Assembly: GCA_964023275.1 (NCBI GenBank)
Contig: OZ029921.1
Coordinates: forward strand, 18,847,609 to 18,911,608
Length of the DNA stretch: 64,000 nt
Direction of reading: 5' to 3'
Source: Norana najaformis
Taxonomy: Eukaryota; Annelida; Clitellata; Crassiclitellata; Hormogastridae
Part shown: positions 10,401 through 21,340 of the stretch, in pieces
How the letters are laid out: the number at the start of each line of letters is the position of its first letter
Position numbering within the stretch: position 1 is the first letter of the stretch
Translations under genes and position numbers: made by a program
The notes under the pieces: generated by a model
What the model saw: only the letters and a program-made list of their open reading frames with translations
Told to the model about the DNA's origin: nothing
Databases searched by the model: none

Positions 10401-13393
10401 ACAGTGTGACTTGAATCGTCTTACTTTCCAATCGCATGAATCTATCAACGAAACTTGTAACTCAAACTTTCAACTTAGCACACCACAGATCACTGCTACT
10501 AAATCTTCGCGCTCCCTCTTTAGTGAATATGCGACTGTATTTTATAAGCTCTTCCGACCAAGACAGCAGACTATTACAGACTGGTCTAGATCGGCCTCAT
10601 CCGCTATTGCGCAATCTTGGTTTTTTCCAAAACCTGCATACTCGTCACAACAGAGGCTTGTCGTTTTCCCGCGCAAGCGTCCACGTGATAAATTACGCGT
10701 CGCCAAAAATCATTGCTGACGTCAGCCCGCCACTAAATCACACCACCATCCCCCAACCTGATTGATGCGTGGTATCAGGCGCACCCACTAACCGTAAGCA
10801 CGTGATCCTCTCTTTTTACAAACAAATAAATAACCTGGCAACTTACGGAGATTTCTTAAGCAAACACTGGCTTAAAACTTGCTGACTAAGCAGAGTACTA
10901 TTACGTTCACAAGGCTTATAACCGGAATGATGTTGGCATAGTGCTGTTACCATTAAAGTCGAATGTTTTCTTGAAAACGCTTGCTCTCTATTGCGTAAGT
11001 TTGTCTATCACTCTGTACTATCACTTTATAATATGTACGTTTTCACCAGATTGTATCTGCGCCAAATTGTCTGTTAACAAATACATTACTTATTTACTTA
11101 CTTATGCGGCGAATTATCCCTGCGCCGAATTGTCCTGCGCCAAAAATATCCCTGCGCCGAATTGTCCTGCGCCAAAAATACCCCTGCGCCGAATTGTCCT
11201 GCGCCAAAAATACCCCTGCGCCGAATTGTCCTGCGCCAAAAATATCCCTGCGCCGAATTGTCCGGTCACTCGACGTAGGCTATACAAATCACATAAAGGT
11301 ACAGGGCACTGCGTTACATTACCTTAATTAGCCTAATTAATTAATTAGCCTAATTAACTGCTGGTGCATAACCAACACTGAGTGACGTTGTATTAGACCG
11401 TCCTCGAGGAACCGTCTTCCGCTCGAGATTAGAACTTTACTGCCACAAAAGTCCAGAGACATTTTCAGCTTATCTTAAGACGCGCCTTTTTAGATTTGCT
11501 AGATAGCCGTGCTTCAGCTCCTTTACGAAGTTATGAAAAGACGCTATACAAATGTTCAGATATTACTTACATAATGCACTGCAATGCATAAACGAACTTA
11601 GGTAAAACATTTCTTTACATTACATTTCGTTGCATTACGTTTACGTTCAGGCTTTACGTTATACTTGATTACGTTACGCCGTCCTGTTTTTGCATTGCAT
11701 TTCTTTACATCACGGTGTCTGACATGACTTTTTTAGATTGGTGTTCTGCCGGCTGGATTGACGACTCCGCTCGAAGTTTCATTGCCAGTTGTCATAGGAA
11801 CGGTCCCAATCAGTGACCTGATAGCGCCTGGGGTTACTAGTGAGTATAGCTGTTAATCGCACACGCGTTACTTTAAGTATGGTATGAAATCATATTCAGG
11901 TTAATTGGTATTTTATCACTTGATTGTGTTAACTGCTTCTTCTTAATGAACTCAAACTCCCCAAATCGTTAAGAAATCAAATAAATTTACACTGAATAAT
12001 TGCAGCATTCGAAGAAGGATGAGTTACAACATTATGCAGACAACATTGAATTTGTGATGTTATGCATGCATAATTGTCTTCTCGCCAAGGCCCGATGCTA
12101 CCTACTATTGTGCTGTCGTCTTAATCGGAAATTCCACATCTTTGTCGAGCAAAATCTTAAGGAGAGCAAAATATTCTTATAGACCTATATAATATGGGCT
12201 TCATATTAAACAGACGCAGAGCAAACGGATGTGTTCCGGAATACGACTCCAGCTTGGAGGTATTTTGTTGCCAATTTAGACGCAGCGTAATAAAATGGAT
12301 TAGGCCTGCCCTTGACCTGATAGACCTGGTTAGACCTATCATTTAGCCTACAATTAGAATGCCGCTCACGATTAGAATGTTATCCAAGCGATGTGCGCTT
12401 CAGTGCGTCCAGAGCGGACTTCACCTCAACAGACAGCGATTAATAAACAGATTTTCTTGCTTCAAGAACTGAGTTCCCTTAAGTCACTCTTTCAGGCTCT
12501 TTATGCAATCTGTGGATCAATGTTGACTACTAAAAACGACCATGGCCTGAGCGCAGGAGCGTCGTATGTCGCTTTTGTTTCCATGCCAAATGAGAGCTAT
12601 GGCCAAATCGATATCATTCAGTTTTACTTGTCGCTCTTATCCGTGTATGTCTTTGTTAACGATAACTGTAGTGCCGCTTAGGAAGGCCCTCCACTAGTGC
12701 GCATTAAGCAGATAGAAATTGTGCTATGCGCAGGGCAGCTGCAAAGAAAGCAGATAGAAATTGTGCTATGCAGCAGGTCAGCTGCAAAGACAGCAGGATT
12801 TACAGTATTGCAAAATGTAATAACCTGGCTTACTGACTGACTGACTGACTGACTGACTGACTGACTGACTGACTGACTGACTGACTGACTGACTGACTGA
12901 CTGACTGACTGACTGACTGACTGACTGACTGACTGACTGACTGACTGACTGACTGACTGACTGACTGACTTAGTGACTCACTGGTTTGTTGGTTGGCTGA
13001 CTGGCTGTCTGACTGGCTGTCTAGTTGGATGGCTGAACGAAAGAAATACGTCGAAATAAAAAGATGAAGAAAAGTTAGATTTTAGTGTAATGTTGATTTA
13101 GTGTAATGTTGATGATTGCAATTATTAAGCTGTAGAATAGTAATGCCTTTCCGACATGCGCAACAGACATATTTCCTATTTTGTTTTCGAGATTTGATTG
13201 AAAGGGCATTATACTCTATCGGTGTGATATTCTATTTTTTAATGTTGTAGTGGCGCCATCTTTTAGCCGGTACAGTCATTCAAGTGGTGAGATCGAAGAC
13301 TACCGCGAAGAGGACTACAAGAGTGAAAAATATCAACACGTCTACAGATACTACAAATGCATATTAAAAAGTCTAGATCCAACAGTCTTATGA
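3916..13393 (+). CDS. Alpha-arrestin (arrestin domain-containing protein), six visible exons, 5' incomplete
   Basis: The gene is assembled from exons 3916-4035, 6332-6582, 6815-7012, 7512-7691, 11737-11839 and 13251-13393. The phases match at every junction (1, 0, 0, 0, 1) and give about 330 residues plus a TGA stop. The order fits the ARRDC fold: an N-lobe with GQSDVSW, LILWGK and the hallmark GGHEFPFSYQ...PSSFE, then a C-lobe with DRTGYVPGEDI, EIQNLSV, IPPLPPS..GCGLIDIEYVI and LPVVIGTVP. Family members are cytosolic or membrane-associated adaptors that help sort and ubiquitinate receptors and transporters. The first coding exon (roughly 25 residues, ending in phase 1) was not found in 1-3915 and may lie outside the window. 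The C-tail is only about 45 residues, with no PPxY motif, so direct WW-domain (NEDD4-type) recruitment is not predicted. The family call is firm; the orthology group is not resolved. Known animal paralogues include ARRDC1-5 and TXNIP. Confidence 0.9.
4055..4700 (+). repeat. ATCC-rich minisatellite with internal duplications
   Basis: A CCAT/TCCA-rich tract in the first visible arrestin intron. A unit of about 52 bases (gccatttattaatctattta plus atccatccatccatgcacc) recurs about four times from 4389 to 4560. A longer block with gacaaccgat and cgtcagttatctctgc appears twice, near 4181-4290 and 4557-4660, so part of the array was duplicated as a unit. Confidence 0.85.
5713..5722 (+). promoter_or_regulatory. 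TCTCGCGAGA palindrome (BANP-type motif)
   Basis: A perfect 10-base CpG-containing palindrome inside the first visible arrestin intron, followed by GTCAGACGTC. In vertebrates this motif marks CpG promoters bound by BANP. Whether it works here as an internal promoter is unknown. Confidence 0.3.
6332..6582 (+). CDS. Alpha-arrestin exon (N-lobe core)
   Basis: The acceptor is ttgtgtgtcag and the donor gtcggt after AAG. The exon encodes DAKRSPATSPDSFLTAGGHE, then FPFSYQLHQNLPSSFES, a strand GRVHYLVRAKLDSP and the interlobe segment ending in NMEPKVK. The G-x-H-x-FPFS and LPSSFE motifs are the most diagnostic signature of alpha-arrestins. The exon ends in phase 0. Confidence 0.92.
6815..7012 (+). 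CDS. Alpha-arrestin exon (C-lobe start) with a GC donor
   Basis: The acceptor is ttttttctag. The 66 codons start ESVQLQKEKTLVCTSCCCCS, run through ISCSIRLDRTGYVPGEDINL and AEIQNLSVKEI, and end in YVTMQQ. The R-x-G-Y-x-P-G-E segment is the standard opening of the arrestin C-lobe. The cysteine run is unusual but sits where ARRDC proteins carry a cysteine-containing loop. The exon stops at CAG with a gcgagt donor. No GT donor nearby preserves phase 0 into the next exon. Confidence 0.88.
7386..7441 (+). repeat. GAT microsatellite
   Basis: About 17 copies of GAT, then a short AAT/AATA-rich stretch, in the intron with the GC donor and close to the acceptor at 7511. Confidence 0.9.
7512..7691 (+). 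CDS. Alpha-arrestin exon (C-lobe core)
   Basis: The acceptor is tgttctacag and the donor gtacgt. Sixty codons include VVQIQVQNTSRSS, GGKVRPGDSAFYHDIIHIPP and LPPSRLDGCGLIDIEYVIA. The IP-x-LPPS...C-x-I-I/V-x-V-x-Y pattern is diagnostic of the C-lobe. Both ends are in phase 0. A GAT repeat occupies the intron just upstream. Confidence 0.93.
7692..9339 (+). other. Arrestin intron, A/T-rich, nothing recognised
   Basis: A/T-rich intron sequence with no exon, tRNA-like stretch or repeat that I could identify. The short open frame at 8643-8843 has no recognisable similarity. Confidence 0.5.
9340..9475 (-). mobile_element. SINE-like copy with ATT/TTA tail (copy A)
   Basis: An ATT/TAG-type simple tail at 9345-9385 is joined to cgccgatgtctaa, then ggatcagctgaggtcgc and gtgatcaggtc. 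The same order (tail, cgccggtgtctaa, caaaacc, atcag) occurs near 21232 and 61765. Read on the minus strand, the repeat ends in a TTA-type tail, as SINEs do. Confidence 0.6.
10715..10726 (+). promoter_or_regulatory. CRE/MARE-like palindrome
   Basis: GCTGACGTCAGC is a 12-base perfect palindrome containing a full CRE (TGACGTCA), with TGCTGACGTCAGC matching the long Maf site. An E-box CACGTG is nearby at about 10682. It falls within the putative element at 9595-11268. Confidence 0.25.
11118..11263 (+). repeat. 32 bp minisatellite
   Basis: A unit of ccctgcgccgaattgtcctg followed by cgccaaaaatat repeats four to five times with few changes. It is the reverse complement of the degenerate array at 9610-9730. 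Confidence 0.9.
11385..11580 (+). pseudogene. L2/CR1-like LINE 3' fossil
   Basis: Translation gives RDIFSAYLKTRLFRFA, matching the 'F-x-x-x-LKT-x-LF' end of L2/CR1-type ORF2. It is followed by a tail with aaaagacgctatacaaatgt, the degenerate GCGCTATATAAAT 3' terminus. Stops and lost upstream sequence show it is dead. Confidence 0.55.
11737..11839 (+). CDS. Alpha-arrestin exon (end of C-lobe)
   Basis: The acceptor is acttttttag and the donor gtgagt. The reading IGVLPAGLTTPLEVSLPVVI followed by GTVPISDLIAPGVT contains the family's last conserved strand, 'lPivIGTvP'. It enters in phase 0 and leaves in phase 1. The preceding intron (7692-11736) holds a SINE and the 1.7 kb element at 9595-11268. 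Confidence 0.88.
12718..12805 (+). repeat. Tandem duplication of about 42 bp
   Basis: agatagaaattgtgctatg followed by cag-rich sequence and gcagctgcaaag occurs twice in succession, just before the ACTG array. Confidence 0.75.
12830..12970 (+). repeat. ACTG microsatellite
   Basis: About 35 uninterrupted copies of ACTG in the last arrestin intron, 280 bases before the last exon, followed by degenerate GACTGGCTG units. Confidence 0.95.
13251..13393 (+). CDS. Alpha-arrestin last exon
   Basis: The acceptor is aatgttgtag, and TG completes a methionine codon. The tail APSFSRYSHSSGEIEDYREE, then YKSEKYQHVYRYYK, ends in LDPTVL and a TGA. It is rich in tyrosine, serine and acidic residues but has no PPxY. 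A possible polyadenylation signal, AATAAA, lies at 13925-13930 beyond a CATA repeat. Phase agreement with the previous exon is the main support, because this tail is not conserved in the family. Confidence 0.75.
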
Positions 13394-13683
13394 TTATACA
13401 GAAGCGCGCATGGAAAACTTTAATTCGCAAAGAATGTTAAACTAAAGTTAAATCGATTAAACTATTACACAGCAGTGATTTGGATGGACCGGTTTCGTTT
13501 CTTTACTACCGTGGTGATTGTGGTTGAAAAGTCGATTAAAAAATTTGTTGCGTATACAAACATTTAACTCTTTTGTAACAGTATACATTTTCAAACCACC
13601 ATAAAACGCACTTGTTTTGACTAGATGGATAGCAATGTGTGCAGCGCTTTTGTGAGGTACTTAAGAGGCGCTATACCGAGTGT

Positions 13684-13834
13684 CTTGATACATACATACA
13701 CACATACATACACATACATACATACATACACATACATACATACATATACATACATACATATACATACATACATATACATACATACATATACATACATACA
13801 TACAGATACTACAATACATACATACATACCCACG
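13684..13834 (+). repeat. CATA microsatellite next to a LINE/SINE tail remnant
   Basis: An ACATACAT array with interruptions, preceded at 13661 by taagaggcgctataccgag, which resembles the GCGCTATATAA tail found at several other places. Open frames here on both strands are low complexity. Confidence 0.85.
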
Positions 13835-13924
13835 CACAAAGTTATACATGTGTTTCCTTCCAGTTTGCCTGGGTAAGGTAGGTAATATTATGTTGGAGAA
13901 TAATTTAGCAAAGTGTGCACCAAC

Positions 13925-13930
13925 AATAAA
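13925..13930 (+). terminator. Possible polyadenylation signal of the arrestin gene
   Basis: AATAAA about 530 bases after the TGA. It is the first canonical hexamer I noted downstream, but it lies beyond the CATA repeat, so it may not be used. Confidence 0.25.
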
Positions 13931-16360
13931 TAACATGCGCTATATACTGCACTAGATATATATTCAGATGCATATATACATACATACAGCACACATTAAT
14001 TCACCAATACCAATATGGCACGTTAAAAAATTCATCACTTACTTATCATAACCACTGTCATCATCATTATGCTGCATAATGCATGAAAATTATGAAGAGT
14101 TTGTGACCAATTAAAACGAAAGGCAATCACTCGCAATTCGGACGGAAGCTCTTAGAAACATTTTAGTCTTGAGTGTATGAATGAATTAACAGAGATTCCA
14201 CCAAAAGTACAAAAGTCAGAATAGAAATTCAGATTCTTTGGCTGGTTTTCAACCATTACAAATTCCTAATCAGATAACAGTAGTAACGTGATGCTCATGA
14301 TGATAACGACGGTGTGCAGTACGTACGAAAACACTTAATGTAGCGCCTTTGAAGTATATCACCGTTGTCGTTATGATGGCGATGGCGACTAAGATTATGC
14401 TGATGTTGAAAATGCTTCCAAGTTTCACTCAGTTGCAAATATGTCATGAACTGAGGAGTCAAGCGCTGAATACTTTGCGATCCCGATGAGATTGCATTAT
14501 TTCGAAGATGAATTAGTCACAGTTGCGACCGTGGTAATGTTGGCGATGCTTATGACAAAAAAATAACAGACTGGCTTAATTTAATTAACCGGTAAGGTAT
14601 GTCAACACCAATTCCTGCCTTAACCTTTGTATGAACTGTTCAGCAGCTTGTTCTCTCTATATCACTGGGCGGAAACATCTGATTGATCTGATTTCTTTGT
14701 TCTGAGTACATAAGCGTATATGAACCCGATGTGATAATCGTCTAATGTTAGTTAGGGATGGATGGATTAATGTTAAGCAGATATGGTCAGTTTATGGTTT
14801 ATGTGATTGGCTGGAATACGGCAGCAGATGTGCGCTTTATGTAATGGAGTCGAATTTCAGTCTGTGTTAAAGATTTCTAACGATGTTTCTTTGATAGCAT
14901 GCGAAAGACGTCTCGAAAATAAAAGATTCTAAATACCTGCAAAAAGAACAAACCTTGTGTTATCGTTTTAGAGTGCTACAGTGTACTGTTGCTAGTTTTC
15001 ACAATAATGTTAATGTTTTAACATTACTGTTATTCAAATATTACTATTGTTACTAATGCCCTTAATATTAGTGTTACTGATACTATTTATTTGGCTACTT
15101 CTTTCCCAAAAAGTTAAGCCTCCATTTTTACCCGCGTATCTGAATACTTGTTTAGCACCTTTATGTATCCCAGTCTGCGTATCAAAAGCTAATCAAACGC
15201 ACTTGTTTACGCAGTTCTATACAACATTGTAGATGTGTTAGCCGTGTTTAAGCGCTTTTTGGATCCATAAAATGTGCTATATAAGTATTCAGATGCATAC
15301 AAATATACAAACTATATATACATAATATATATGTATATATACTGTCCTTTCCGCTGAAGTCGTGCTTTGTCTATGTAAAACGCCCGCCATGTTTCATCTT
15401 AAACCATGCCAATTTTTCTTCTTTCTCAGAAATTAACTCAGTCTCGATGTCCGAATTGCTCAACCAACGACGCAGTAAAGATGGCGCCACATTATTCTAA
15501 TTGAACTACGTCGCTCTCAATTATAGCTGTTCCTCCTCGACGTAGGTGACAAAGACTATCATAAATTATGGACAGGTTTGGCTCTCTTTCTTCAACTCAG
15601 GGTATTGCATTTCGTCAATTATAGCGTTCTTGTTCATTTATATATAGCCTAATTATATATAATTATATATAAGCCTATAGTATATCTAAATACTATGTAT
15701 ACACGTATATATCTAGCTAATGTAATATTCACGCGTCCCGTGAAGTACCATTTTCATAATGGAACGCCTCGTCGAATTAGTTTCGCCGAAAAACGATGGC
15801 TTGACAGGTGACTAATGCGACCACACACTGTTTTCAAGTTGCGAATTAGATATATAAGATATATGCATGCATAGGAATTACACAATTACACTTGTATATG
15901 GATATGTATTAGATTATATGCTAGATTGTAATTGTAATTGTAATTTGAGATTTATAAAGCGCCTCTTAGAGGATAAACTCAACAGAGGTGCTTCCGACCC
16001 GAAAAGTAAAATCACTGTTGAACAGTACAGTCTTCAGGCGCCTGCGGAACACTGAGAGGGGGAGAGAAAGGAGCTCAAGTCGCAATACTCGAGGGAGACG
16101 ACATGCTTGATAGGCGACAAATACGACCATACATGCACTGCGTGCAGATCGTCTCGAGATGGAGACAGTTTTTCAACTTGCGAATTAGATATGTTATATA
16201 TAAATACATGCATAGGAATTTACCCAATTACACTTGTATATGGATAAGTAATAGAATATATGCTAGATATACTTGATAGTAAGATTTATATGAAAATGTG
16301 CACATCTTATATGCATGTCCAATACAATGCTATACGATACCCAGATATTATTATAATTAT

Positions 16361-16530
16361 CTGTATTTATTAAGCGCAACTATCTAATGACTAAGCATCA
16401 GCCGATTGCAGTGAACAATTGTGAGTGAAGGACTTGCTCAAGGTAACTACACAATAACCGACTTAGATGAAACTCGAACCGTACTCTCTGCATTACTAGC
16501 CGAGCGCTCTAATCATTCGATCTCCGTACC
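16361..16530 (-). mobile_element. tRNA-derived SINE (family E, copy 1)
   Basis: Read on the minus strand: gattagagcgctcggctagt (A-box side), acggttcgagtttc (B-box), then accttgagcaagtccttcac and gcttaataaatacag. The 58535-58720 copy has the same order on the plus strand, so the two define a family. Confidence 0.75.
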
Positions 16531-18243
16531 CTATATGCAAATATGAGGCAGACATATAAAATATACATATCAAATACAATTCTTATAATGTGCAGATGTT
16601 CAATGCATATATACATACACTATATATACACTTAATCGTTACACATAGATACATATCTATCACATAATTGTGATTTAACATACAAATGTCTACGTATATA
16701 TATATATAGCTATTGTGGACATGATAACATATTATGGATCACGTGTACAAAATAAAAATGACGCGAGCCAATAAATCATGGAGCAATTTTCTGTTCGGCT
16801 CTAGAGATGATTGCATCGTCTGCTCTGGATGAAGAGGGCGCCAGAGAATGCAATGTGTCTGCTTGGCGCGAAATTGACAGGTGGTCCCTGATTTATGGAG
16901 CCCCGGATGGGGTGACAGGCAAAGCGACGCCACGTGGACTTCTGTGCACAGCCTTGGTTTCGTCCAGTCACTAAAAATGTATTCTTAAAGGTAACGGATT
17001 TCAAACGGAGTTTCACACATGCAGCGCCTTGATAATGCACGATTAAACGGGAAAAGGTCAAACAAACACATTTGCTTGCGCGGAAGGGCCTGTAAGAACC
17101 ATGATTTCGGGGATTGAAGCATCTAAACACAGTCACAGCAATCCAGCAACTTTTAAAACGGGTTTAAAGATTTACCAGTTCTTTTGGGTGCTGAACTCTG
17201 TTGACCCACTTGAACGCTCACCCATCAAAGTACTCACAACAAGCAACATTGCTTGACTTCGTTGTGCTAATCAGCGCCATTGTTTACAGTGTATTATATA
17301 AGTCGCCATCTTTATAAATATCTAAGAACACAGAAAGACAGACAGACAGACAGATATGCATATAAACAGGCAGATAAGCAGACAGGCAGACACACAGATC
17401 ACGACTTCTGCAAATGCTTCTTGTGACTGGTTACATCTTCCTTGATTTTTCTAATATGTAGGCGACATATGTTTTGTAAGTCCGTCCATCTTCCTTACTC
17501 TCTGACCCATAATGCTTCCTATCGCTTCGTGTCTGTCTCTCTTTCGCGCTCTGCTGCTCTGTCTGTCTACCTGTCTCTGTTTCTGCCTCTCCTGATCCTT
17601 GTAACCACTTCCCATGACAAACGTTCCCAGACTGAGTCAGCCCGTAGAACGTGAGTTTTGATTAAGAGAATTCTGATTGAAACTGTTTTAAAATATCGTA
17701 CACTATATCAAGCATACAAAGACCCACTAGGCCTATATATCAAGTGATGTTATTGCATTACAAACATAACAGCGACACATCATATTATGGGTGAACAAAG
17801 GAAGTCGCACTTTCGTTTTGGTTCTAAAACAAGAGAAAGCAATAAACCATCAAATTCTAAGAACTAGACAAGAATATAATACTTTCATTGGAATATAGGC
17901 AAAACCAAGAGGAATCTTCCTTCCCAATAGCAAAATTGCCATTCATCTAGTGCTAATGTCACAAGAGTTATTCAGTGGTAGGCGCAACTCCATTGAGCGT
18001 AAAATAGATGTACAATTCTTTTTCATTTCTAGTTTTAGTTATTCATTTGCAAAATTTACTAGAACAAAACCAGAATCTCATGTATATAGTACAAAATTCT
18101 CCGTGATTAGCAGCACTGATTAGTTTCATGGTTCGCAGTTTATGGTCTTACTAAAAGCGGGTTAACTGGGGCATCTCTCCTAGATTTCACTGTACTCTTT
18201 GGCTCAAACATACTTAAACTGTGACCATATCTTGCAAACTGTC

Positions 18244-18321
18244 GGCTATTGCATAATTTTTATTTATTTATCTAAAGCACTTATTAATCGCTCTAAATAA
18301 ATAAATAAATATGCGATAGCC
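18244..18321. repeat. Fold-back (inverted repeat)
   Basis: ggctattgcataatt..atttattta is mirrored by taaataaataaatatgcgat agcc, giving arms of about 28 bases around a 22-base loop containing aaagcacttatta. It could form a stable hairpin. Confidence 0.75.
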
Positions 18322-19164
18322 AACTGTTTAGCACGCTAGTCATCCTCATAATGGAGTTGAAGTGCATAATTTCTCAACGCTTGGCGTTTTTGCTAAATTA
18401 ATCAATGCCCAATTACATGAAATTTCGATATAGTGGAACACATGTGTCAATATTAAATGAAATGTATTCACTCTTCACAGTCGAAGCGACAAAGAAAGTT
18501 AACTCACGCGGCAGAAACTGTCTTCCTCGTCGCACTGGTACCCTGCGTCATCCACAGCACGCGACTGGTACCTTGCTTCGTTGTTCAGAAAATCTACACA
18601 CTGCGGTAGAGAAATGTTTCTATTTTCCTCCACAGTCAGTGTGGAACTGTAATTCCACACTTTGTCAGAGTGTGGATGGAGAGATTGAGAGATGGATGGA
18701 TATATGGCTGACTGGCATGGATGGATGGATGTATAGAAAGATAGAGAGTCAGACATACATACATACATACATACATACACACAAACAGGCAAGCACACAT
18801 ATAGACAGATACAAACACACAGACATTTAGGCAGACAAATATATGAAACTGATTACGAATATATATACATTTCTACATGTATCTGACCTAATAAAGCCAT
18901 TTATTCTTGTACATATTTGTTTTATGTTCGTGTATGTGCCATATTTTTGATGCAGAGATTAATAGTTGAGCGAGCGCCATAGCTAATGCCAGCCAACAAC
19001 AGTCTTTTTCGGCATCTGTCTTGTACAAATGCCAGAAATCCTATTCCTGTAGCAACAACTGATTCTAATCTGCAGCTGGCGACTGATCAGAAGCAGAGCT
19101 ACAGCCGAACCATAAGGAATCTCAGGTGACCACTGCCTGGATATCGTCCGTTGTCATAGCTTTG

Positions 19165-19515
<351 letters not shown>

Positions 19516-19901
19516 TATTCGTTTCATCCTGCTAAGTGCAACCGACTTAATTCGTCGTCGTCATCGGCTGCCATTGTGCCACACACGGATCAGGTCTCCT
19601 TCTGATGGCATTGAAATGAATGCAGTGGCGTTCCACAGACAGACGCCGGTGATGACCTCCATGGAGTTCCGTTCAAAATCCTCAACCATTATGCACTCCA
19701 TTATGCACCAACACTTCACATCTTGCAATTTCTGTGCAAGTCTTTCGCTCAAAACTGAAAACGCTCCTCTTCTACAAATCCTATCCTGTCTTTTCAGCCG
19801 TGTCTTTTGCCCTTTTAGTTTTGAGCAATCTTGCTTTCCATGTTACATGGCATGTTTCATTGTTGAGCGATGATTCGTTATTTATTGCTTTGTATGTTTA
19901 G

Positions 19902-20138
19902 GTCCGTGAAGACTTCCGGCAGATAATGCACGGTTCACAGAAGCAACTGCAAGTGGTGTCTCAGCAGTATAGGACACTCATTTTGCATTTGTCTGCAGGG
20001 CCAAAGTCAACCCTAGAAAGTATGCAAAAGCTCAAACATCAAATAATCAAATTTCCTATTGAGATTCGAAAAAGAATCATCAGTCATCATAAATGCTTGA
20101 AGAAAATCAATATTACCATCAAAAGAATAGAATGGTAA
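19902..20138 (+). other. Unassigned open frame after a possible acceptor
   Basis: A tgtatgtttag acceptor-like site is followed by an open frame, VREDFRQIMHGSQKQLQVVS, running 78 codons to TAA. It resembles no family I recognise, and no partner exon was found. It may be chance or a terminal exon of an unknown gene. Confidence 0.2.
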
Positions 20139-20383
20139 ATTTGACGTAATACCCTGGTGGCAACATTTGAAGGCCCAAAACAATGCATTTTGAGTGTGCT
20201 ATATTATTGCGAAATGCACAGATCGCATTTATTTCTTTGGTTCCAAAGCACAGAACATAAATGTGTGAGAAAGAATCGATCGTTTGGAATATGGGTGGGA
20301 TTTGTAATATTTGTATGCAAAGATATTATATAACCCAGTGCAGGGTATAAATAAACCTCAAGAACATGTTTTAAATTAAGTCA

Positions 20384-20475
<92 letters not shown>
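20384..20475. repeat. AT microsatellite
   Basis: An (AT)n/(TA)n array of about 90 bases with two slips. Confidence 0.95.
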
Positions 20476-21214
20476 GACCCAGTGCTTTTATCTAGAAAAA
20501 AAGGTCCCGGAACTGACCAATTATGGAATTTTGTGCTAAAATTTTATTATTTTTTTATCAATCAATAAACACTGGAAACAGTGTAAAGTTGTAAACAGTG
20601 AAATTGAATTGAAATAAGGTACATTATATTATATAATTGAAATAACTTGGTAACACAATTTTTTAATTAAACTAAATTAGTATTTATTAGCCGAAAAAAG
20701 GTGCCGGAACGCCATTCCGGAGTGTTCCGTCTGAAAAAAACACTGTATAGACCAATATGCTACAGGCATGTGATGAGTCTATCAATAGTGTAGAGGGTAA
20801 GTTCAGGCCTATTCCTCTTTGGTTTCTCGCCTTGCAAGATCGATCGCGTGATGTGCACGATGCCATCCATTGTTCAGGCACAGACTATCTTCCTTCCTGT
20901 CTTTGAGAAAAGAACGGGCTCGTACGCAGATCTCCGCGTTCTTTCGATCAGGTGTTCGTTAATGTATACTGCTTCATTTGGCGGTTGGCTGGTGTCCCCC
21001 GTGTGTTCTCCTGGTACAATTTACATTGTCAACCATTGCGCCAGACGTCGTGCAAATCTGCCAGTAACAGGCCTGTGCCTGTCAAGCCATCCCAGGCGAT
21101 GTTCTGTGAGCGAGGGGAACGTTCTGGTCGAGTAACTGTAAGTCGAGACGGTCCCTATTATCGCCCGCTGAGTTTCCGCGTGAGAGTGAGCGGGCGAGGG
21201 AGAGGAATACAGTA

Positions 21215-21340
21215 AGTGTATTTGTAATAATTAGAAATTTCTATCGCGCCGGTGTCTAAGGCATCAATGGATGGCGCAGCAAAACCAAAACCGCCATCAG
21301 GTCAGTGTCAACTTTGACAGAAAGGCAGCCTATGATGGAT
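21215..21340 (-). mobile_element. SINE-like copy with AAT tail (copy B)
   Basis: A short aataatt tail is followed by tcgcgccggtgtctaaggc, atcaatggatggcgcagc, aaaaccaaaaccgccatcag. It matches copy C at 61700-61870 over about 60 bases and copy A more weakly. Confidence 0.55.

Larger units (their letters stand above)
9595..11268. mobile_element. Putative element bounded by inverted minisatellites
   Basis: The left end has ggacaattcggcgcaggga-type units (9610-9730). The right end has the reverse complement, ccctgcgccgaattgtcc, in a 32-base tandem unit (11118-11263). The outer edges are TGACCGG (9595) and CCGGTCA (to 11268). The 1.4 kb interior has a 102-109 codon open frame pair at 10411-10765 with no recognised similarity. 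It lies wholly in an arrestin intron. No transposase was seen, so if mobile it is non-autonomous. Confidence 0.5.
13935..19150. other. Intergenic, A/T-rich, with SINE and fold-back remnants
   Basis: No gene was recognised. It contains GCGCTATATAAGT-type tail debris at about 15268, a motif aaagcgcctcttagag at about 15957, the SINE at 16361-16530, a fold-back at 18244-18321 and short CATA/GGAT repeats at about 18700-18780. Confidence 0.5.

Noticed and set aside
13621-13936. Cysteine/valine/tyrosine-rich frames (CMYVCICMYV)
   Set aside because: They translate the CATA microsatellite.
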